Shown one piece after another: positions 7,358-15,721 of a stretch of 48,183 nt of DNA. Position 1 is the first letter of the stretch. Every line of letters begins with the position of its first letter. The notes under the pieces were generated by a model, which saw nothing but the letters and a program-made list of their open reading frames with translations, was not told the DNA's origin and did no database searches. A program made the translations under genes and the position numbers. Source of the stretch: an uncultured Pelagibacteraceae bacterium (lineage in GTDB: Bacteria > Pseudomonadota > Alphaproteobacteria > Pelagibacterales > Pelagibacteraceae); contig CACHDJ010000006.1 of NCBI GenBank assembly GCA_902578525.1, positions 1 to 48,183 of the forward strand, written 5' to 3'.

Positions 7358-8503
7358 ATGAGCTCAAAAAAAAGAGCAAAGATAAAAAATACGAGTTTGA
7401 AAAATATTCAATCTCTAATTCCAAAAAATTTTAGTATAGAAAAAATTAAAATAAATCCTTTAGGCGTCATAGAAAAGACAAAAAATAAAATTGGAAATTT
7501 TTATAGCAATATTCAAAAAGAAAGAGAAAAAGAAAAAAAGAGATTAGATAAAAAAAGAAAATCGGATGAAAAAAAGGAATTACAAAATCAAAGAAAACAA
7601 GCACAAAAAGAAAGATTAGACAAAATCAAGGAAGAAAAACGTCAAATTTTAGCACAAAAAAAATTAATAATTTTTAATGAAAAACAAAATAGAAAAAATG
7701 AGGAAAGAAGAAAAAAAATTGAGGAAAAAAGAATTAAAATTGAACAACAAAAAATTAAAGATGAGGAAACTAGAAAAATAAGAGAGGATGCTATAGCACT
7801 TAAACACGAAGAACTTAGATTAAAGATGCTCGAAAGGCAAAAAATTCGTGAAGCAAAGATTAAAGAAAAAGAAGAGGCTCTTAAAGAAAAAGAAATCAAA
7901 GCTCAAAGAATAAGAGAGGAAAAAGAGAAGGAAAGACAAGAATTAATCAGGTTAAAAGATATAGAAAGACAAAAAAGATTAGATGAAGAACAAAAGATTA
8001 GAGAAGCAGCTAGAAAACTTAAATATGAGGAAGAAAAATTAAGAGAAACTGAAAATAGATTAAAACAATTAGAAATAGATAGACATCAAGAAATCCAAAG
8101 ACAACTTCTTAATGAACAAGCAGAACAAAGACAAAAAGAGGAAGAACTGAGATTAAAAGAGGAAAAATTAAAAGCTATTGAAAAAGAAAAAATAGCAATA
8201 GAAAAAGAAGAGAGGGAAAAAGCAGAGGAGTTAAGAATAGAGGAAGAAAAACAAAAAAGATTTGAAGAGGAAAAACAAATTGCTATTAAACAAAAAAGAG
8301 AGGAAGAAGAGAGAATTGAGGAAGAGAACCGCAGAATTAAAGAATGGGAAGATAAATTTGATCAAGAACAGAAAATAAAAGAGGAAGCTTTAATTAAAAA
8401 ATTTTATTCTGATCAACAATCTAGCCAAAATAATGATGAAATTAGTAATAATTCTGACCCAAATTTTGATAATGTGGAAAATGAAGAGAATAAGAATAAC
8501 TAA
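7358..8503 (+). CDS. Hypothetical Lys/Glu/Arg-rich coiled-coil protein
   Basis: I do not recognise a family. The 381-aa protein has a basic N-terminal segment (about residues 1-55), then about 290 residues of almost uninterrupted charged helix (residues 50-345) rich in K, E, R, Q, I and L. This is the pattern of a long coiled coil or single alpha-helix, with repeats such as IREE, RLKEE and KIRE. It ends with a short acidic, Asn/Ser-rich tail. No signal peptide or membrane segment is visible. It ends one base before the convergent phosphomannomutase stop. Similarity searches will give many spurious coiled-coil hits, so composition-corrected comparison is needed. The uninterrupted frame with a start codon and low stop density supports a real gene. 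Confidence 0.7.
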   Translation: MSSKKRAKIKNTSLKNIQSLIPKNFSIEKIKINPLGVIEKTKNKIGNFYSNIQKEREKEKKRLDKKRKSDEKKELQNQRKQAQKERLDKIKEEKRQILAQKKLIIFNEKQNRKNEERRKKIEEKRIKIEQQKIKDEETRKIREDAIALKHEELRLKMLERQKIREAKIKEKEEALKEKEIKAQRIREEKEKERQELIRLKDIERQKRLDEEQKIREAARKLKYEEEKLRETENRLKQLEIDRHQEIQRQLLNEQAEQRQKEEELRLKEEKLKAIEKEKIAIEKEEREKAEELRIEEEKQKRFEEEKQIAIKQKREEEERIEEENRRIKEWEDKFDQEQKIKEEALIKKFYSDQQSSQNNDEISNNSDPNFDNVENEENKNN

Positions 8504-9958
8504 TTAAATTTTTTGATCGTAATCACCAATTTTGCCTGTTTTTTGAAGCATATCATCAATAAATTTGAAAATTTCTATTTTTCTTTCATTTGAAGTAGGA
8601 CTTTCCGTAACTACAACTAATGAGGGTTTATTTGAAGAAGCTCTAATTAAACCCCAGGATCCATCCTCTAAAGAAAACCTAATACCATTTACAGTCAAGG
8701 TATTATCAATTTTTTGACCATCTATTGTTATTTTATTTTCTTTTATTTTTTCTATTTCCTTAATTAAGTTATCAACAACTTTATATTTTTCTTCATCTTT
8801 ACAATAGGGAGCCATTGTAGGCGATTGAAAAGTTTTTGGGAGTTCATTTATAATTTCACTTATTTTTTTATTTTGATTATTTAATAAATGACAAACTTGA
8901 ATAGCTGAATTAATTCCATCATCATATCCAAAGCCTAAAGGTTCATTGAAGAAAAAATGGCCACTTTTTTCAAATCCAGCTAAAGCTTTTTCTAAGTGAA
9001 CTTTTCTTTTAATATGTGAATGACCTGTTTTCCAGTAAATTGTTTCACACTGATTTTCATTTAAAACTTTATCATTTGTATAAAGTCCCGTAGACTTTAC
9101 ATCCACTACGAACTTAGAATTTTTATATGATTTAGATAAATTTCTAGCTATTAATAAACCAATCTTATCAGAAAAGATTTCGTTACCTTTATCATCAATT
9201 ATTCCAACTCGATCACCATCTCCATCAAAACCAAAACCAATATCAGCTTTATTTTCTTTTACAATTTTTGCTATTTCATTCAGCATTTTTAAGTCCTCGG
9301 GGTTTGGATTATATTTTGGAAATTTCCAATCAAGATTACAATCTAATTCAATTACATCACAACCTATACCTCTTAAAACATCAGGGGCAAAAATTCCTGC
9401 AGTTCCATTACCACAAGCAACAACTGCTTTAATCTTTTTTTTGATTTTATTTTTATTAATTAAATTTTCTTTGTATATTTCCTTGAAATCTTTAATTTCT
9501 TTCTCTTTCCCTTTTCCATTAATGAATTTTTCACTTAAAGTTATTTCCTTTAATTCACGCATTTCCTCTGGTGCATGTGTAAGGCCTTTTTTGATACCCA
9601 TTTTAACCCCAGTCCATCCATTTTCATTATGACTGGCTGTTATCATTGCAATAGCATCTGCATTTAAGTTGAATTGAGCAAAATAAACCATTGGGGATAA
9701 GGATAGTCCAATATCTTCAACATAACACCCAGTTGAAAGTAAACCTTTTTTTAATGCTTTCTTAATTTGTTCACTATAAGACCTATAATCATGACCGACT
9801 ATTATTCTAGGGTTATTTTTTTTTGTATGATTTATTATTTGAGTTCCTAGTCCTTTACCTAGGTTGGTGATTCCTAGGTCATTTATGTCTTTTTTGTACA
9901 ACCATCGGGCGTCATATTCTCTAAATCCGTATGGATCTATTTTTAAATTTTCAGACAT
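8504..9958 (-). CDS. Phosphomannomutase/phosphoglucomutase
   Basis: Alpha-D-phosphohexomutase that interconverts hexose 1- and 6-phosphates for sugar-nucleotide and glycan synthesis. All four domain signatures are present. FREYDARW is at the N-terminus. The phosphoserine loop MITASHNENGWTGVKMG contains Ser109. The metal loop is GFGFDGDGDRVG near residue 243. The sugar-specificity loop EKSGHFFFNE lies near residue 330, where GEKSGH-type residues are seen in PMM/PGM enzymes. A phosphate-binding tail RASSNKPSLVVVTES follows. Length 484 aa is normal for the bifunctional ManB/AlgC type. It stands alone and divergent to nrdA. Whether mannose or glucose phosphates are preferred cannot be read from the sequence. 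Confidence 0.9.
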   Translation of the reverse strand: MSENLKIDPYGFREYDARWLYKKDINDLGITNLGKGLGTQIINHTKKNNPRIIVGHDYRSYSEQIKKALKKGLLSTGCYVEDIGLSLSPMVYFAQFNLNADAIAMITASHNENGWTGVKMGIKKGLTHAPEEMRELKEITLSEKFINGKGKEKEIKDFKEIYKENLINKNKIKKKIKAVVACGNGTAGIFAPDVLRGIGCDVIELDCNLDWKFPKYNPNPEDLKMLNEIAKIVKENKADIGFGFDGDGDRVGIIDDKGNEIFSDKIGLLIARNLSKSYKNSKFVVDVKSTGLYTNDKVLNENQCETIYWKTGHSHIKRKVHLEKALAGFEKSGHFFFNEPLGFGYDDGINSAIQVCHLLNNQNKKISEIINELPKTFQSPTMAPYCKDEEKYKVVDNLIKEIEKIKENKITIDGQKIDNTLTVNGIRFSLEDGSWGLIRASSNKPSLVVVTESPTSNERKIEIFKFIDDMLQKTGKIGDYDQKI

Positions 9959-9993
9959 TTCGTTAATTACTTACATTTTTTTTGATTTTTTTA

Positions 9994-10021
9994 TTGATTT
10001 TTTTTTGCCATGTTCTATAAA
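9994..10021 (+). promoter_or_regulatory. Probable nrdAB promoter
   Basis: TTGATT at 9994-9999 and TATAAA at 10016-10021 with a 16-nt spacer. The predicted start is near 10028, giving a leader of about 90 nt before the nrdA ATG. The leader contains the inverted-repeat elements described at 10036-10084, so a repressor bound there would sit just downstream of the start. Confidence 0.45.
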
Positions 10022-10035
10022 TGTTCTGTTGATTT

Positions 10036-10084
10036 GATGTTTATATAGTGTATTAACTAATAACGCATACAACATGTAGTTGTT
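10036..10084 (+). promoter_or_regulatory. Candidate NrdR-box pair upstream of nrdA
   Basis: The first 16-mer (10036-10051) ends TATATAGTGT, identical to the right half of the NrdR-box consensus ACACTATATATAGTGT (11 of 16 overall). The second element (10069-10083) is an imperfect palindrome, ACAAC-ATGTA-GTTGT, with 8 of 16 matches. Their starts are 33 nt apart, close to the three-helical-turn spacing (31-32 nt) typical of NrdR boxes. NrdR is the usual regulator of ribonucleotide reductase operons in bacteria. The match of the second box is weak. Confidence 0.3.
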
Positions 10085-10116
10085 TTCGTAAAATAACTAA
10101 ATACAACACTAAATTT

Positions 10117-12057
10117 ATGAATAAGATTTTATCTCAAGCCTTAAAGAAAGCTGTCTCTGAATACAGCCCCGAAGTAAAAGAAGTTTCAAAAGATAATAGA
10201 CCTGATCTCTTTTCTTTAAATAATGAAACAGAGCTTTTTCAAAATGAAAAAGGTATTATCATTAAAATTGATCGATCAAGAGACTCAAACTTAACTGACT
10301 TTGGTAAAGCAACTTTAAAGGATAGATATCTAGGACATAATGAGTCCTTTCAAGATTTATTTGCGCGAGTTGCAAGTTCGTACTCAGATGACAATTTACA
10401 CGCACAAAGAATTTATAATTACATAAGTAATCTTTGGTTCATGCCAGCCACTCCTGTTTTATCCAATGGTGGAACTAAAAGAGGATTACCTATTTCATGT
10501 TTTTTAAATGAAGCTTCTGATAGCTTAGGAGGCATACTTGATCTTTGGAGTGAAAATGTTTGGTTAGCTGCTAAAGGTGGTGGTATAGGAAGTTATTGGG
10601 GCAATCTCAGATCTATTGGTGAAAAAATTGGTAAAGTTGGAAAAACTTCTGGAATAATTCCATTTATCAAAGTAATGGATTCTTTAACAATGGCAATTAG
10701 CCAAGGTTCTTTGAGAAGAGGTTCAGCTGCATGTTATCTTCCTGTTGACCATCCTGAAATAGAAGAATTTATTGAAATGAGAAGACCAACCGGAGGAGAC
10801 CCAAATAGAAAAGCTTTAAACTTACATCATGGAGTTTTGCTTTCAGATGCATTTATGAGAGCAGTAGAAACAGATGAGCAGTGGGCTTTAAAAAGTCCTG
10901 CTGATGGCACTGTTCAACAAACAGTTTCTGCAAGAAATTTATGGATAAGATTATTAACTGCAAGAATTGAAACCGGAGAACCTTATATTATATATATTGA
11001 TACTGTTAATAGGTTAATTCCACAACACCACAAGCTTGCTAATTTGACGGTTAAAACTTCTAATTTATGTAGTGAAATAACCCTTCCTACAGGTGTAGAT
11101 AAAGATGGAAGAGATAGAACAGCTGTTTGTTGTTTATCTTCTTTAAATTTAGAAAAATATGATGAATGGAAAGATGATCCAAATATGATTGGTGATGTTA
11201 TGAGATTTTTAGATAATGTTTTATCTGACTTTATTAATAAAGCTCCAGACCAGTTTAAGGATGCAAAATATTCTGCTGAAAGAGAAAGAAGTGTAGGATT
11301 AGGAGTAATGGGTTTTCATTCTTTTTTACAAAAAAATAGAATACCACTTGAATCTGTAATGGCAAAATCTTGGAATAAAAAAATATTTAAACAAATTGAT
11401 GAACAAGTTAACCAGGCTTCAAAAGACTTAGCAGAAGAAAGAGGAGCTTGTCCAGATGCTGCAGAATATGGATTTAAAGAGAGATTTTCTAACAAAACAG
11501 CAATTGCTCCAACAGCTTCTATTTCAATTATTTGCGGTGGAGCCTCACCTGGAGTAGAGCCAGTAGCTGCAAATAGCTATACACACAAAACTTTATCGGG
11601 ATCTTTTAATGTTAGAAATAGATATTTAGAGGAAATTCTAGATAGTCACGGTAAAAATGATGATGAAATTTGGTCTACAATTACAACAAATCAGGGCTCA
11701 GTATCTCATTTAGATTTCCTAACTGATCTGGAAAAAGATGTTTTTAAAACAGCTTTTGAATTAAATCAAAAGTGGATTATTGAATTAAGTGGAGATAGAA
11801 CGCCTTTTGTCTCACAAGCACAGTCAGTTAATTTATTTTTACCAGCAGATGTTCATAAAAAAGAATTACATAGAATTCATTTTGATGCTTGGAAAAAGGG
11901 TCTTAAAAGCCTTTACTATTGTAGATCAAAATCAATTCAAAGAGCTGAGAATATTAATGATGCAAAATCAACCGATATTACAGCCAATGTATATAAATCA
12001 AAAAATAATCAATCTAACCAAGAGCAAGAATACGAGGAGTGTCTTTCATGTCAGTAG
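10117..12057 (+). CDS. nrdA: Ribonucleotide reductase class I, alpha subunit (no ATP-cone)
   Basis: Catalytic subunit that reduces ribonucleotides to deoxyribonucleotides. Catalytic residues are visible: Asn316, Cys318 and Glu320 in SNLCSEI, redox Cys128 in GLPISCFLNE, the partner Cys in TAVCCLSSLNLE (338/339), the radical-transfer Tyr pair in SLYYCRSKS, and the C-terminal CLSCQ cysteine pair that is re-reduced by thioredoxin. The 646-aa protein is shorter than E. coli NrdA (761 aa). The N-terminal ~60 residues lack the nucleotide-binding ATP-cone, so the dATP off-switch is probably absent. The stop overlaps nrdB by 10 nt. Confidence 0.95.
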   Translation: MNKILSQALKKAVSEYSPEVKEVSKDNRPDLFSLNNETELFQNEKGIIIKIDRSRDSNLTDFGKATLKDRYLGHNESFQDLFARVASSYSDDNLHAQRIYNYISNLWFMPATPVLSNGGTKRGLPISCFLNEASDSLGGILDLWSENVWLAAKGGGIGSYWGNLRSIGEKIGKVGKTSGIIPFIKVMDSLTMAISQGSLRRGSAACYLPVDHPEIEEFIEMRRPTGGDPNRKALNLHHGVLLSDAFMRAVETDEQWALKSPADGTVQQTVSARNLWIRLLTARIETGEPYIIYIDTVNRLIPQHHKLANLTVKTSNLCSEITLPTGVDKDGRDRTAVCCLSSLNLEKYDEWKDDPNMIGDVMRFLDNVLSDFINKAPDQFKDAKYSAERERSVGLGVMGFHSFLQKNRIPLESVMAKSWNKKIFKQIDEQVNQASKDLAEERGACPDAAEYGFKERFSNKTAIAPTASISIICGGASPGVEPVAANSYTHKTLSGSFNVRNRYLEEILDSHGKNDDEIWSTITTNQGSVSHLDFLTDLEKDVFKTAFELNQKWIIELSGDRTPFVSQAQSVNLFLPADVHKKELHRIHFDAWKKGLKSLYYCRSKSIQRAENINDAKSTDITANVYKSKNNQSNQEQEYEECLSCQ

Positions 12058-13064
12058 TAGAAAAAATTAAAACGCCGAACAAAGAAATAATTCAACCTAA
12101 AAAAATGGGATTATTAGTTGAAAACCCAGTTTATAAACCTTTTAGATATCCATGGTGCTATGATGCATGGCTAACTCAGCAAAGAATTCATTGGTTGCCA
12201 GAAGAAGTACCACTAGGTGATGATGTCAGAGATTGGCAGAAAAATTTATCTCAGTCAGAAAAAAATTTATTAACTCAAATATTTAGATTTTTTACACAAG
12301 CTGATGTAGAAGTTAGCAATTGTTATTTAAGACATTATACAACTGTATTTAAACCTACAGAAGTATTAATGATGATGACTGCTTTTGCATCAATGGAAAC
12401 AGTTCACATTGCTGCTTACTCTCATTTACTAGATACTATTGGAATGCCAGAGTCTGAATATTCAGCTTTCATGAAATATAAAGAGATGAAAGATAAATAT
12501 GATTATATGCAAGACTTTAATGTGAATTCAAAAGAGGATATTGCAAAAACAGTTGCAGTATTTAGCGCATTTACTGAAGGGCTACAATTATTTGCGAGTT
12601 TTGCAATTCTTTTAAATTTTCCAAGACATAATAAAATGAAAGGAATGGGTCAAATTGTTACTTGGTCTGTAAGAGATGAAACTCTTCACTGCAACTCTAT
12701 GATTAGAATATTCAAAGAATTCATAAAAGAAAATCCAGAAATTTGGACCCCAAAACTTAAAAAAGAACTTTATGAAGCTTGCAGAACTATAATAGAGCAT
12801 GAGGATGCTTTTATTGATCTAGCTTTTGAAATGGGTCCCATGGAAGGTTTAACCGCACAGGAAGTTAAAGATTACATTAGATTTATCGCTAATAGAAGAT
12901 TAGATCAATTGGGATTAGAACCAATTTATGATGTACAAAAAAATCCACTTGGATGGTTAGATACTATGTTGAATGCCGTTGAACACATGAACTTCTTTGA
13001 AGGTAGAGCAACAGAATATTCTAAAGCATCAACTCAAGGTACTTGGGTTGAAGCATTTAGCTGA
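12048..13064 (+). CDS. nrdB: Ribonucleotide reductase class I, beta subunit
   Basis: Di-metal radical-generating subunit. Metal ligands can be placed: Asp in FFTQADVEVSN, Glu and His in SMETVHIAAY, Glu in TEGLQLFASF, and Glu/His in VRDETLHCNS. The Tyr four residues after the first His (ETVHIAAY) is at the position of the E. coli Tyr122 radical, so a tyrosyl-radical class Ia type is likely. I chose ATG 12048 over GTG 12039, because GAGGAG at 12034-12039 is a good Shine-Dalgarno site 8 nt before the ATG. It overlaps the nrdA end, so the two are co-translated. Length 338 aa is normal. Confidence 0.95.
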   Translation: MSVVEKIKTPNKEIIQPKKMGLLVENPVYKPFRYPWCYDAWLTQQRIHWLPEEVPLGDDVRDWQKNLSQSEKNLLTQIFRFFTQADVEVSNCYLRHYTTVFKPTEVLMMMTAFASMETVHIAAYSHLLDTIGMPESEYSAFMKYKEMKDKYDYMQDFNVNSKEDIAKTVAVFSAFTEGLQLFASFAILLNFPRHNKMKGMGQIVTWSVRDETLHCNSMIRIFKEFIKENPEIWTPKLKKELYEACRTIIEHEDAFIDLAFEMGPMEGLTAQEVKDYIRFIANRRLDQLGLEPIYDVQKNPLGWLDTMLNAVEHMNFFEGRATEYSKASTQGTWVEAFS

Positions 13065-13069
13065 TTTAA

Positions 13070-13696
13070 TTGAAATATAAAAAATATTTTAGAAAAACAA
13101 GCCTTAAACAAAAAGGTGATGGTGAGTTTTTTTTAGAGGAAATAAAAAAAAGAAAACCTAAATTTTTTTTAGAAGTAGGAGTTTTTCATGGCGTAACAGC
13201 TAGAAATGTTTGTGAGTTACTTTTTAATATACATAACAATGATTTTAAATATATAGGCCTTGATTTATTTGAAAAAAATGATGAAAATAAATCTGAGATA
13301 ATTCCTAACACAAATTTCTCAAATCCTTTAAAACAAATTTATTTTAAATATATAAAGAAACAAGATCCCTACACTATTGAAGCAGTTCAAGATTTGTTAA
13401 AAAAATTTAAGGATAATGTTCATTTGATAAAAGGAAATTCAAATAAAGTATTAAAAAAAATTGATATGACCAAAATTGACTATGTATTTTTAGATGGAGG
13501 GCATGATTATGATACTGTTAAAAATGATCTAGGTTTTTGTAGTGAGGTTATTGAAAATAATGGTACTATTTTATGTGATGATTACAACTTGTCATATGCA
13601 CCAGGTGTTAAAAAAGCAATTGATGAATATGTTAAAAAAAATAATTACAAATGTGAAATTATGCGAAATTCTAGATTTGCCAAGATAGAAAAGTAA
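13070..13696 (+). CDS. Class I SAM-dependent methyltransferase (Methyltransf_24-like)
   Basis: 208-aa protein with a Rossmann-type methyltransferase core: FFLEVGVFHGVTARNVCEL (motif I, about residues 32-50), YIGLDLFEKND (motif II acidic residue), KGNSNKVLKKI, DYVFLDGGHDYDTVKNDLGF (motif IV-like) and the late CDDYNLSYAPGVKKAIDEY. DGGHDY and DDY are features of the class_24/CmcI-type group, often encoded with glycan-modifying genes. The start appears to be TTG at 13070, 5 nt after the nrdB stop, because no suitable ATG precedes motif I. Substrate unknown. It probably shares the nrdAB transcript. Confidence 0.75.
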   Translation: MKYKKYFRKTSLKQKGDGEFFLEEIKKRKPKFFLEVGVFHGVTARNVCELLFNIHNNDFKYIGLDLFEKNDENKSEIIPNTNFSNPLKQIYFKYIKKQDPYTIEAVQDLLKKFKDNVHLIKGNSNKVLKKIDMTKIDYVFLDGGHDYDTVKNDLGFCSEVIENNGTILCDDYNLSYAPGVKKAIDEYVKKNNYKCEIMRNSRFAKIEK

Positions 13697-13700
13697 TAAA

Positions 13701-14825
13701 TTATCTTTGATTTAGTGGAACAACTTTTCTATGTTGATTACCTTTGTAACTAGCAAGCGGCCTGATTAGTTTGTTGGCTGCATGTTGCTCAAATATATGG
13801 GCTGACCAACCAGTAATTCTTGAAATAACAAAAATTGGCGTAAAAAAATCAGTATCAAACCCCATTAAATGATAAGTAGGTCCTGTTGGATAGTCTACAT
13901 TTGGGTGTATATTTTTTCTTTCAATCATTACCTTCTCTACAATATCGTAGATTTTTTCAAATTTTTTATCTTTTTTAATTTTAGCAACTTTTGAGAAATA
14001 TTTTCTCATTGTTGGAACTCTTGAATCACCAGATTTATAAACTCTGTGACCAAAACCCATAACAACTTCTTTCTTATCTAAGGCATTATTAATCCACTTA
14101 AGTGCATTGTTGGGTGTTTTAATTTTATTCATCATATGCATTACCTCTTCGTTAGCACCACCATGAAGAGGACCTTTTAAACTTGCTATTGCTCCTGTAA
14201 TAGCTCCATGAATATCAGATAAACTACTTGTAATAGTTCTTGCGGTAAATGTTGATACATTAAAACTATGTTCTGCATATAAAATTAAAGAAACATCAAA
14301 AGCTTTTACAATCTCTTTTTGTGGCACTTTTCCAAAACACATATAGAAAAAATTTTCAGCAATATTTAAGTTTTTTTTTGGTTTGATAATTTTTTTACCT
14401 TTTCTCAACCTATAGAAGGCTGCTAAAGCTGTAGGTGTTTTGGCTAAAATTCTTATAGTTTTTCGCATATTTGACTCTGGTGATGAGTCTACTGTTTCTT
14501 TATCCTCAAGACCCATTATACTTACAGCTGTCCTAGCCACATCCATTGGGTGAGACTTTTTTGGCATTTTTTTTAAAATTGCATAAAGATCTTTAGACAA
14601 CTCTCTATTATTCTTTTCTTCCTTTTCAAATTTTCTAAGCTCTAAGGTATTTGGAAGATCTTTGTTTAAAATTAAATAAGCAACTTCTTCAAATCTGCAA
14701 TATTCACATAAATCTTGTGCAGCATATCCTCTATAAGTAAGAGAATTAATTTCTGGCATAACTTTAGAAACTTCTGTTTCATCAACAACTATTCCTAACA
14801 AACCTTTTTTTATATCATCACTCAT
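13701..14825 (-). CDS. prpC: 2-methylcitrate synthase (citrate synthase family)
   Basis: Condenses propionyl-CoA with oxaloacetate in the methylcitrate cycle. Citrate-synthase signatures: YRGYAAQDL near residue 32, the active-site His in KGPLHGGANEEVM (about 218), GFGHRVYKSGDSR (about 259) with the second active-site His, and the Asp-bearing segment NVDYPTGPTYHLMGF (about 315). The 374-aa length matches the short, PrpC-type enzymes. Sequence alone does not exclude ordinary citrate synthase, but its place as third gene of prpD-prpB-prpC decides the call. The start overlaps the prpB stop by 1 nt. Confidence 0.88.
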   Translation of the reverse strand: MSDDIKKGLLGIVVDETEVSKVMPEINSLTYRGYAAQDLCEYCRFEEVAYLILNKDLPNTLELRKFEKEEKNNRELSKDLYAILKKMPKKSHPMDVARTAVSIMGLEDKETVDSSPESNMRKTIRILAKTPTALAAFYRLRKGKKIIKPKKNLNIAENFFYMCFGKVPQKEIVKAFDVSLILYAEHSFNVSTFTARTITSSLSDIHGAITGAIASLKGPLHGGANEEVMHMMNKIKTPNNALKWINNALDKKEVVMGFGHRVYKSGDSRVPTMRKYFSKVAKIKKDKKFEKIYDIVEKVMIERKNIHPNVDYPTGPTYHLMGFDTDFFTPIFVISRITGWSAHIFEQHAANKLIRPLASYKGNQHRKVVPLNQR

Positions 14826-15721
14826 TATTCATGACCTTCTGAACTAAAGTTATAAATTTTTTCGTCTAAACTATTGTACTTTTCATAATCAACAAGCTCA
14901 TACAATCTTTTTCTCGTTTGCATTTTATCAATAATATTATTTTGATGTCCATTTACAAAAATGTCTCTCAATCCATCTTCAACGTTTTTCATTGCTAATC
15001 TTTGACTAGTAACGGGATAAATTACAATATTATAACCAAATTTTTCCAATTCTTTGTAATTGAATAATTTAGATTTACCGAATTCAGTCATATTAGCAAG
15101 TAAGTAGCACGACAGTTCTTTTCTAACTTTTTCAAAATCTTTCTCATCACTTAAGGCTTCAGGAAAAATTATTTCAGCTCCAGCATCAATATAAGCCTTA
15201 CATCTTTCAATCATTTTATTTAATCCTTCAACACTTTTTGCATCTGATCTTGCAATAATCTTAAAATTTTCATCTTTTCTAGCTTTTACACATTCGTTAA
15301 TTTTTTTTACCATAGCTTCAGTTGTGATTAACTCTTTGTTATCTAAGTGACCACATCGTTTTCTCTCGATTTGATCTTCTAAATGGACTGCAGAAATTCC
15401 AAATTCCTCAAAAGTTTCTATAGTTTCTTTACAAGATTTAAAACCAGTATCTATATCAACAATGGTTGGAAGATTTGTTACTCTTGAAATTAAATAAGAT
15501 CTAGTACTGACATCCTGTAATGTTGTTAATCCAATATCTGGAAAACCAAGATCATTAGCCATCACACCTCCTGAAACATAAACTGCATCATAACCAATTT
15601 CTTCAATTAATTTTGCAGTAAGAGGATTGTATGCTCCTGGAACTCTCAAGATTTTATTAGATTTTAATTTTTTAACTAAATCTGATCTTTTTTGTCTGGG
15701 ATCTTTCTCAACAAAGTGCAT
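14825..15721 (-). CDS. prpB: 2-methylisocitrate lyase
   Basis: Cleaves 2-methylisocitrate to pyruvate and succinate. Member of the isocitrate lyase/PEP mutase barrel family, 298 aa like E. coli PrpB. Visible elements: RVPGAYNPLTAKLIEEIGYDA at residues 26-46, YVSGG, PTIVDIDTGF with the Mg-binding Asp pair, and the active-site loop KRCGH (about residue 120, the PrpB variant of the isocitrate lyase KKCGH). Also present are ARSDA and NMTEFGKS. It sits between prpD and prpC with 1-nt overlaps at both ends, so the three genes are one translational unit. Confidence 0.93.
   Translation of the reverse strand: MHFVEKDPRQKRSDLVKKLKSNKILRVPGAYNPLTAKLIEEIGYDAVYVSGGVMANDLGFPDIGLTTLQDVSTRSYLISRVTNLPTIVDIDTGFKSCKETIETFEEFGISAVHLEDQIERKRCGHLDNKELITTEAMVKKINECVKARKDENFKIIARSDAKSVEGLNKMIERCKAYIDAGAEIIFPEALSDEKDFEKVRKELSCYLLANMTEFGKSKLFNYKELEKFGYNIVIYPVTSQRLAMKNVEDGLRDIFVNGHQNNIIDKMQTRKRLYELVDYEKYNSLDEKIYNFSSEGHE

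Noticed and set aside
7642-7899. A hydrophobic, Ser/Leu-rich minus-strand frame inside the coiled-coil gene
   Set aside because: Reverse complement of AAA/GAA/AGA-rich codons gives Phe/Leu/Ser by composition alone. It is no membrane protein.
12039-12047. GTG at 12039 as nrdB start
   Set aside because: The Shine-Dalgarno GAGGAG overlaps this codon and is correctly spaced for ATG 12048.
11789-12070. A 93-codon + strand frame across the nrdA end
   Set aside because: It is an out-of-frame reading of nrdA/nrdB with no ribosome-binding site and no family resemblance.
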